A stretch of 64,000 nucleotides of DNA. Origin: Podocnemis expansa. Taxonomy: Eukaryota; Chordata; Testudines; Podocnemididae. The stretch's first letter is position 1. The number at the start of each line of letters is the position of its first letter. The position numbers and the translations under genes were made by a program. The notes under the pieces were generated by a model. The model was not told the DNA's origin. It made no database searches and saw only the letters and a program-made list of their open reading frames with translations. Of the stretch, positions 56,835-64,000 are shown one piece after another. Where the stretch lies: positions 8,746,597 through 8,810,596 of the forward strand of contig ML681964.1 of NCBI GenBank assembly GCA_007922195.1, written 5' to 3'.

Positions 56835-56965
56835 TTATCATTTGTTTACAATATGCTAGGCACTTTCCAAATTTTTGAAAAGGGCAGTCTCTGCCCTAAG
56901 TTGCTCGCAGTCTAAGGACAGACTGACAGAGCTTCCGGAAGAGGAACCACAAAAATATTTATACA
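56835..56965 (+). repeat. MIR-like SINE-tail remnant
   Basis: ACAATATGCTAGGCACTTTCC, GGGCAGTCTCTGCCCTAAGTTGC and CAGTCTAAGGACAGAC, the same order as at 10.15 and 45.2 kb. Confidence 0.5.
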
Positions 56966-57435
56966 AGTCAACAATGTTCACTATAGCCAGAATAGCAGTA
57001 ATGGATGTGAAAGAGGGAGTTGTTTGATGGTTACATGTAAGTTCCCTACTTAAAACCCAAGAAACTAAAATGTATTTGAAATCTGGATGACCCTCACTTG
57101 CTAGGTTGTCATGGGACAAAGAAATGTTTATAAGGTAAATTGCAGTGATTTTTGTAGTTACTGGCATGTGTAAGGCCAATAAAGACTCCATTTCTAACAC
57201 ATACAAGCACATTTTACTTTTTTGCAACCTCACCAAGCCATACTCACCCCAGTGTAAATCCATTGATTTCATTATTGATTTACTATAGAGTTATACCAAA
57301 GACAAATTTCTGAAATCTTCAGGCCAAATTTACCACAAACTTAGATCAGTATATAGGTCAGCAATAAATCTAATTTTTCATCTTTATCCTTTTAGGCCTG
57401 GAAACACATTCCTAAAACAAAAGATATGTAGAAAA

Positions 57436-57541
57436 TTAACTGGTTCTAGATTGATTAATTAATTTTATTAGGTAATTAATAGATCCCCTATTAACTGATT
57501 CTAGACTGATTAACTATCTTAGATAATTAATAGATACCCTA
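57436..57541 (+). repeat. Tandem duplication, 55-bp unit
   Basis: Two diverged copies (57436-57490 and 57491-57541) share TTAACTGRTTCTAGAYTGATTAA and GATAATTAATAGATMCCCTA-type words. Confidence 0.7.
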
Positions 57542-58479
57542 TTTCTCCCATGTGGGATACAAGGAAGTCTCCTTGTAAACAAAGAGACTTGCTCCCATCT
57601 TTCAATGGTGGAACCAAGCTGTAGAAATAAATTACATTCATTCTCTCTTTCCCTCTGCCTTTTCTCCTTACCTCCAAATCACTCCCTACACCTATATCAC
57701 AATGACCTGATGATGACTTTTCAGGAAGTGTTCAAAGCTGAATAACCAGGCATGTCTAATGGGATGGTATTTACTTGGAAGCCAATTATTAAAAAGATGA
57801 TGTTGATTAAACACTTCTCAATCAACAATGGCTGCAATCAAATAAGAATGTGGAATCATTGGTTCAAGGCAAGAAACAATATATGGAAGGTACTGTAGTA
57901 ATAAGTGGACACCAACCTGCTGCATTCTGTGGACAGTAGAGTTTATAGGGCATGCAGAAATCAACTTCATGGCTAAAATAGTTTAGAAAAGATTGTGAAA
58001 GATACTTAAAGGCAATGAAACAGGGAAAGCACAAACATTTTTTGATCATGCTATGCTGGTTCTATGGATAAACAGACTTTTGAAATCTCTCACCATCTCC
58101 CATGGTATGCCATATTACTTGGAAAGGACTGTCAGATAAGAACCCTAACAGCTATTAGAGAACTGCAGTTCCACCAAATGTAGATTTCCTCTTTAAACTG
58201 ACTTATCAATCATTAGAAGGCTATATTTTAAGAGTAGTTAATGCACTTTGCATAATCAAAGATTTTCGTGTGAGTGCACTCAAAAGCATGCTAATATTTA
58301 GTACAGAATATAATACAACCTACCTTAGGGTTTTTCCATAATGACTGTAATGCTGCCTGCAGCGACTGAAGAGCATCAGTGCCAACTCATGACAGACTGT
58401 TAGGAAACAGAGCACAAACCCCAAATTGATTGTGAGTTCTTTACCTAAATGTCATGAACTAACTATCAAGTATAAACCT
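57542..58479. other. Unannotated stretch
   Basis: No gene or nameable repeat. Confidence 0.45.
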
Positions 58480-58482
58480 TTC

Positions 58483-59001
58483 AGCTATGTCTACACTTAG
58501 ATTGTTAAATCAATTTAACTTAAATCAATCTAACTGAATTGAAATAAGAATCATTAAATCTATTTAAGTTAAATCGATTTAACATGTCTCCACTAGAAAC
58601 CCAAATCAAACTAGCAAATCCATGGACAGGACTTGCTAGTTCAATTTAGGAGAGGGGTTCTGTGGGAGGTGTAGCAAGATTACCCCCAAGAAGAGACGTT
58701 CCCCTACCCAATATATAGAAAGAGGAAGGCACCCTGGGCAGGAGAAGGGCAAAACGTGTTAAATCAAAATAACAGTTAAATTGAAATAATGCAACTACAT
58801 TGTGTTATTTTGAAATAATAATTTTGATTTAACCATCATTTTCATATAAAGCAAGGTTTTATTATATCAAAATGACCGTTCCTTATTTTGAAATGAGGGA
58901 GATCCTCATTTTGAAAAAAGGAAAGCTAGTGCAGACATGCACTTCTTTAAATTGAAATAATCATCATTATTTCAATTTTAAGTGTAAGTGTAGACATACC
59001 C
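58483..59001. mobile_element. Foldback MITE (TTAAATCGATTTAA type)
   Basis: Left end AGCTATGTCTACACTTAG and right end TAAGTGTAGACATACCC; TTC flanks at 58480-58482 and 59002-59004. The left interior has AAATCGATTTAAC / TTAAATCAATTTAAC palindromes and the right interior TATTTTGAAATAA words. Length 519 bp. Confidence 0.75.
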
Positions 59002-59004
59002 TTC

Positions 59005-59436
59005 TTGTATTATACCTGCCTTAACAAGGGCCTACAGACAGTGCCCTTGGGTACTCCAATCTATCTGTCCACACATGTGAACATATTTCTTATGGTAGAT
59101 AGTATACGAATCACAGCAACACACCATGATTCATAGCAATATTCTGACTACTTCAATTCCCAAAGGACTAGTAACTTATCCAACATCAATTGCAACTTAG
59201 ATCTCACATCAAAGACATCAGTTGTAAGCACTCCTATAAAAATTATATAAAGATTTATTAAATGGGAAAAAGAAATTAAAGAGTTATTTATAAAATTAAA
59301 GCAGGGAAACATACTCACAAATGACTTGCAATCAAAAGTTTTAAAAGATAACTGAAGCTTCTATAACCAGAATATTGTATGTATTTTAGGGCTAACCCAA
59401 GTTAAGCAACCATTTCCAGAGGGCTAGCCGGTATGC
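59005..59436. other. Unannotated stretch
   Basis: Nothing recognised. Confidence 0.4.
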
Positions 59437-59956
59437 TCGATGAAATCTATTAGTCTCTAAAGTGCCACAGGACTCTCATTGGCTATGTCTACACATGCAC
59501 TGTTATTTCGAAATAAGGATTTCGAAATGAGTTATTTCAAAATAAAATCCTTATTTCGAAATAAGTTAATTCGAATTAACAAAATGTTAATTTGAATTAA
59601 GGGAAAGCCTGCAATCTAAACAGCTGTTATTTTGGAAGGGATGTTTCGAAATAAAGCCGTTTGGACCTGTTCTTTTGAAACAGCTCTTTCAAAACAACAG
59701 GTCTACACAGTGTTGTTTCAAAAGAACAGCTTTATTTCGAAATATTCCTTCCGAAATAACAGCCGTTTCGAGGGGGGGGCAGGTTTTACTTTTTCAAAAT
59801 GACGATTCTTATTTCGAAAGGACGAGGTCCGTCCTTTCGAAATAAGAAAAGGTCATGTAGACCTAATTTCTTTTATTTCGAAATAACGAGTGTTATTTTG
59901 AAATGAAAGTGCTGTGTAGACGTGCCCATTGTTTAAGCAACTATGAGTCTCTTCCT
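59437..59956 (+). mobile_element. Penelope-like 3' tail split by a MITE
   Basis: GATGAAATCTATTAGTCTCTAAAGTGCCACAGGACTCTCATT (59441-59480) is the PLE tail; after the MITE it resumes CATTGTTTAAGCAACTATGAG (from 59928). Only the end of the hammerhead-like part remains. Confidence 0.55.
59481..59927. mobile_element. Foldback MITE, TTTCGAAA family, copy 4
   Basis: Left end GGCTATGTCTACACATGC and right end GTGTAGACGTGCC; CATT on both sides (59477-59480, 59928-59931; read as ATT if one more C belongs to the element). Many intact TTATTTCGAAATAA palindromes. It is the reverse complement of the 1.0 kb copy along most of its 447 bp. Confidence 0.75.
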
Positions 59957-60124
59957 TATGCACAGACACACTTCGCATCCCAAATCCCAAGCAGCATAAA
60001 GATACCTAGTTCCTTTTGTTAGATGTTTGTATCCCCCTCCAGTGATGTGCTCTCAGCTAATGGGAGGAGTTCATGTGTATGATTCATCTTCATGGGGAGG
60101 AGAGCAGGAAAGCAAAATCCTCTT

Positions 60125-60345
60125 TCAGGCATGTTTATACCATCTACACTGCTGTCTCTTTGGCAATCAATGAAACAGGACAGACTGGGTGAAAGGAGAG
60201 TCTGTGTCAACTGGAGGGAATCCCCTGTTGACTCAATGCAATGCAGATGCCATAGTAGAGCAATGTAAGTAAGTCAATGGCAGATATGGGGAATACATAT
60301 TGCCAGTCAACCTTCAGCAGCCGTGTAGACCAAGCCACACTCTTG
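60125..60345. repeat. Worn GTGTAGACCAAGCC-type MITE segment
   Basis: Contains CATCTACACTGCTGTC at the left and AGCCGTGTAGACCAAGCC at the right, with GTTGACTC / GAGTC-type words between. Boundaries uncertain. Confidence 0.35.
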
Positions 60346-60797
60346 TTGACAATACATGGGGAAATTCTAATTATAACATTCCACAATAATCCATCTGGTA
60401 TCCATGGATCTGTCCTTTTGTGAAAGGTACAACAGCTTCTGTCCTTCATGCTAATTAATATCACTCTCCTGTCTAGTGATTTACAAAGCCACAGAAGCTC
60501 ACAATACAGTCACTCAAATATTATCTAACAATATGGGATACAGATATTATGTGAGATTAATGCATGCAGCAACTCACAAACCTTTAATAAAGTCTAAACT
60601 CTGAACACATTCTTAGAATTTTAATATCTATTTTGACAATATTTACACACAAGTGAGTCTGACTGATTTCAGCTATATATTTCTCTGTTCATTTGAGACA
60701 TGGAGGCCTTGGCATAAGCTATCACCTGGTCTGCCAGCATCCATGTTCAAAACATACACAGCAGCTAACTTTGGTTGCCTCAGTTTTGAATGTCCTT
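60346..60797. other. Unannotated stretch
   Basis: Nothing recognised. Confidence 0.4.
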
Positions 60798-61170
60798 GGG
60801 TATGACTACATTGGAGCCTTAGGTCAACTGAAGGTTCCTTAAGTCGATCTAAGGAAAGCCCCATCCAGATTGGGAATTTATTAAGTTGACTTAAGCACTT
60901 CGTAAAGTCAACTTAGTAACCCTACCTCTTAAGGTCGACTTAATGCTTAAGTTAACCTTATTAAGTCAACTTAGGCCAGTGTAGATGGGGCATAACCCTT
61001 AAGCTGACTTAATAAGGTCCACTTAAGCATTAAGTCAACCTAGCAGCTGCCAGAATGGATGTGGACAATATACAAGAGTTTTGAATGTGGATGCTCTAAG
61101 TCAACTTAACAAGGTTGACTTTAAGTTGACTTAAAGTCGACCTTGTTAAGTCGACTTAACAGAGCCTCCT
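60798..61170. mobile_element. Foldback MITE (TTAAGTCGACTTAA type), right end worn
   Basis: Left end GGGTATGACTACATTGG; the interior repeats TTAAGTCGACTTAA, TTAAGTTGACTTAA and TAAGTCAACTTA at least eight times. No matching right terminus is visible, so the element is truncated or its end has decayed. Confidence 0.65.
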
Positions 61171-61474
61171 CTAGCTTAAGACAGCTAGTACTTGATTCCC
61201 AGAAGTGCTGCATGCCAACATTTAGCACTGGCTTTCACTGAAGGTGTGGTGCTCAGCACACCAGGAAAAAAAAAAAGCATAGCCTTTGGTTATCTTAAGT
61301 TGGGCACCTAAAATGATTGGTCTTTTTGTACAACTATTAATTAAGGTGAGGGTGATCTTGTCAGGATAGTGATTTAATATGGAATTTTGAGTCTGCTGTT
61401 TGGGTTCAAGAGAGGGAGGGCACAAGTCCAGTGCTGACAGCTGGGCTCTGTCAGTTCTGCTATGTACATACTTG
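61171..61474. other. Unannotated stretch
   Basis: Nothing recognised; an A run at 61266-61276. Confidence 0.4.
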
Positions 61475-62283
61475 TTGCTCAACTGGTGAAACAGTCTGAG
61501 ATAAATAGGATGAAATTCAATAAGGACAAATGCAAAATACTCCACTTAGGAAAGAAGAATCAGTTGCACACACATGAAATGGACAATGATTGACTAAGAA
61601 GGAGTATTGTGGAAAGGGATATGGGTACCATAAAGAACCACAAGGTACATATGAGTCAATAGTGTAACACTGTTAAAAAAACAAAGAAACAAAACAAAAA
61701 ACAGATATCATTCTGGGATGTATTAACAGGAGTATCGTAAGCAAGATTGGAGAAGTAAATCTTCTGCTGTTCTCTGCACTGATGACCCTTCAACTGAAAT
61801 ATTGTGTCCAGTTCTGGTGCCTCATTTCAAGAGATTTAGACAAACTGGAGAAAGCCCGGAGAAGAACATCAAAAATTATTAACAGTCTGGAATACTTGAC
61901 TTACAAGCAAAGATTGAAAGAACTGGATTTCTTTAGTCTGGAAAAGAAGAGACAGAGAGGGGACATGAAAACAGTTTTCAAGTATCTACAAGGTTGTTAC
62001 AAGAAGGAGGGAGAAAATTATTCTCTTTAACCACTGATGGTAGGACAAGAAGCAATGAGCTTAATTTAGAGCAAGGGAGATATAGATTTGACAATTAGGA
62101 CAAAATTCTTACTTGTCAGAGTGATTAACCATTGGAAGAAGTTGCCGAGGGAGACTCCATCACTGGAAGTTTTTAAGAGCAGGTTAGACAAACATCTGTA
62201 GATGGTACTTGGTCCTGCCACGAGTGCAGGGGTCTGGACTCGATAGCCTCTCATGGTCCCTTCCAGTTCTATGATTCTATGAT
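61475..62283 (+). mobile_element. CR1 LINE 3' fragment
   Basis: From a [27 protein letters not shown] block, through LQLKYCVQFW, DLDKLEKARRRTSKII, LEYLTYKQRLKELDFFSLEKKRQRGD (open frame 61782-62030, 82 codons) to the CTATGATTCTATGAT tail. Frameshifts separate the blocks. Same subfamily as the 24.1 kb copy. Confidence 0.8.
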
Positions 62284-63185
62284 CTTACTCCATTTTTACA
62301 CTTAGGCTAGTCTGCAGGTATACATATAACAATTTCACCTGAATCTACTATTCTTTGAAGGTGAATGGCATGTCTAACCTTTAGACAAAAGCTGATAATA
62401 AGTATAGGCCTGGATCATGCACTGTTTTCTTTTTCAAGATTGGAAGTTCACTGTGGAAGCCTCATACATATCTGTATTTTTCCAATAGATGTCCTGATGG
62501 AGAAGGAAGAGGACCTGGCAGATTGTATCATACCTAACCCCAGAACTTTTGTATTTTCCATTTAAGCTTTCTATCACTGAGTTTGGTAGAGGGGTTTGTT
62601 TGATTATCTAAATACTATCATGGGGCATTCAAATTAAAATCTGTGATTAATTCTGCTCATTATGGAAAACAGCATGAGATTTATTTTGGTTCTCAGTGCT
62701 TTTAAATATGCTTATCCCCATTCATTAGTAAGGAACTGGTGCACAGCTGAAAGAAATTAAAATTAATTTGAAATTCAATACTATTTTTAATGATAGGTAA
62801 TCATTGCATCATTTTTAAAGTAAATTCAATGTTTGCAAAAATTAAAGGATTAAGAGCCCTGAAAAATGACGTTCTCTTTGCATCAACAGACCAGCTGTTA
62901 CATAGATAATTGTTTTGTCAACTAACCTAGAGGTACCAGCTTTAGGGGAGGAAGAAGATATTTTCCTTGCCGAAGTTACTCATAAGTGGGCTCTCTTCTG
63001 AAACTGCCAGCAAGTCAGTTAGTGCAAATATAGTTGAGGGTTTCTGATATGTGGCTGTCTGTCCAGTAGGAGCTGACCAAAGATACCAGTGTATTTCATA
63101 CAATCATTAGATGCTATAAATTTTGATCACTTAGACCAGATTTAAATGGTTAACCTAATAGTGAAAGGCTGCCTGCCTCAGTTTC
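62284..63185. other. Unannotated stretch
   Basis: No gene or nameable repeat. Confidence 0.45.
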
Positions 63186-63199
63186 CTAAAAGATCCAGC

Positions 63200-63348
63200 A
63201 AAACAAGCAAGGAGTCCTTTGGCACTTAAAGACTAATAAATTTATCTATAGCATGAGCTTTTGTGGGAGAAAATCCCACTTCGTCAGATGTGTTGAAGAT
63301 GGGCAGGGCTCCTTGCTGAACTAGACTAACACAGCTACCCCTTTGGAA
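63200..63348 (-). mobile_element. Complete short Penelope-derived element with 14-bp target duplication
   Basis: Perfect direct repeats CTAAAAGATCCAGC lie at 63186-63199 and 63349-63362. The 149-bp insert read on the minus strand begins GTTCCAAAGGGGTAGCTGTG and carries a hammerhead-like fold, AAATTTATTAGTCTTTAAG, and ends GGACTCCTTGCTTGTTTT. Its two ends also contain an inverted pair (AGCAAGGAGTCC and GGGCTCCTTGCT). It has no coding capacity, so it must have been mobilised by a PLE in trans. Confidence 0.8.
63249..63287 (-). ncRNA. Hammerhead-ribozyme-like fold in the short Penelope element
   Basis: On the minus strand: CTGACGA (63287-63281), a stem II of GTGGGA/TCCCAC around TTTTC, then AAAA (63262-63259), and a 2-bp stem III GC-TCAT-GC followed by T and A at the expected cleavage site (63249). 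Everything fits the hammerhead layout except G12, which is A, and stem I, which I cannot pair well. This copy is therefore probably inactive. Hammerheads are documented in PLEs and in retrozymes; family membership here is inferred. Confidence 0.5.
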
Positions 63349-63362
63349 CTAAAAGATCCAGC

Positions 63363-64000
63363 CCCCCTGAAAGAGCAAACATAAGAACTTCATGGGCTAC
63401 AGAGCTGAATTACCATGAACTCTAAAGAAGCAGCAACTTATAGATGCCCTGCTTGAAGAGTAAACTGCTTAGCTCTGTGTGGGACAACTTCCTCCTCCAT
63501 ACTGGTTTAGCTGTGCTGACTAGTACATGGGGCAAGCAAGCTGAGCCACAGTTCCACTCACTCCCCATGTTAACCTGCTCACTAAAAGGAAGGGAAGTGG
63601 CTAGATCAGTAGCCCAGGCAATTGAGGATCTGGCCCATTATGAAAATGAGTAAACCGCAGCAAAGAAGTTTGAGTGACTTGCTCGAGGTTAAACAGTAAA
63701 TGAATGGCAGTTCTGACAAGAAACAAGAGAATCCTGAGTCCTGCTGTCAGACTCTATTCATCTGTCCCCTAGAGCACATTCTTTCCATGTACTTATGTAA
63801 TTAAGTTAGTCAGAGATAGTAGTCACATCTACAGTGCAAGGTTATGGCTGCAGCAATATAAAGGCAGGCATAACTCCAGATTTAAGTTGCTTTCATCTTT
63901 TGGAAAGTAATGTGCCTCTTTCAAGAATGAAGACAATCATTCATCATCTTCATTGTTATCATCTCTGAGCGCTGACTTTATACACAGGGATGCCCTACTA
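63363..64000. other. Unannotated end of window with a weak MIR-like remnant
   Basis: 63615-63765 has AATGAGTAAACCGC, GTGACTTGCTCGAGGTTAAACAG and TGAGTCCTGCTGTCAGACTC, the order of a MIR-type tail. No gene elsewhere; the 69-codon frame at 63444-63653 lacks a known motif. Confidence 0.4.

Overview
The window is non-coding, repeat-dense vertebrate DNA with no host gene that I can support. The mix of families points to a non-avian sauropsid, most likely a turtle (a crocodilian is the alternative). It combines CR1 LINEs ending in ATTCTATG repeats, Penelope-like retroelements, a DIRS-type element with a LAP2-alpha-like gag remnant, hAT MITEs and many foldback MITEs with GGGTATGTCTACAC-type ends. 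The assignment rests on recognising repeat families by eye, not on a database search.

Layout. 0-2 kb: end of a G-rich hAT-like element, then a Penelope-like element split by a TTTCGAAA-palindrome MITE. 2-14.7 kb: mostly unannotatable DNA with simple repeats, MIR-like SINEs, hAT MITEs (5.76, 6.96, 10.6 kb) and a rearranged Penelope copy (8.1-8.9 kb). 14.7-19.2 kb: an old CR1 split by an LTR-like insert that itself carries a CR1 3' end, a MITE, a CR1 3' UTR, a decayed ZBED5/FAM200-like hAT transposase and a second TTTCGAAA MITE. 21.2-22.3 kb: G-rich hAT element. 24-29.4 kb: two CR1 copies, the second with ORF1/endonuclease/RT remnants and two nested MITEs. 29.6-31.6 kb: a foldback MITE split by a young CR1 with an open 469-codon reverse-transcriptase frame.

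33.7-38.74 kb: a roughly 5 kb element bounded by long inverted repeats, each with an inward-facing TATA motif; its right part carries, on the minus strand, a broken gag-like gene resembling the LAP2-alpha-like proteins that abound in turtle genomes. 41-43.5 kb: two oppositely oriented hAT MITEs and a short Penelope-derived insert with a 17-bp target duplication. 46.4 kb: a 157-nt near-perfect hairpin. 47-53 kb: three foldback MITEs, two of which enclose long GC-rich cores. 55.7 kb: hAT element with a perfect 8-bp target duplication. 58.5-61.2 kb: three more palindrome MITEs. 61.5-62.3 kb: CR1. 63.2 kb: a complete 149-bp Penelope-derived insert with a 14-bp target duplication and a hammerhead-ribozyme-like fold.

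The most interesting items are the hammerhead-like short Penelope elements, the inverted-repeat element with the LAP2-alpha-like gag remnant, the 46.4 kb hairpin, and the MITE superfamily built from palindromes centred on TCGA. Nothing here forms an operon or pathway; the window is best read as an intergenic or intronic stack of nested transposons.
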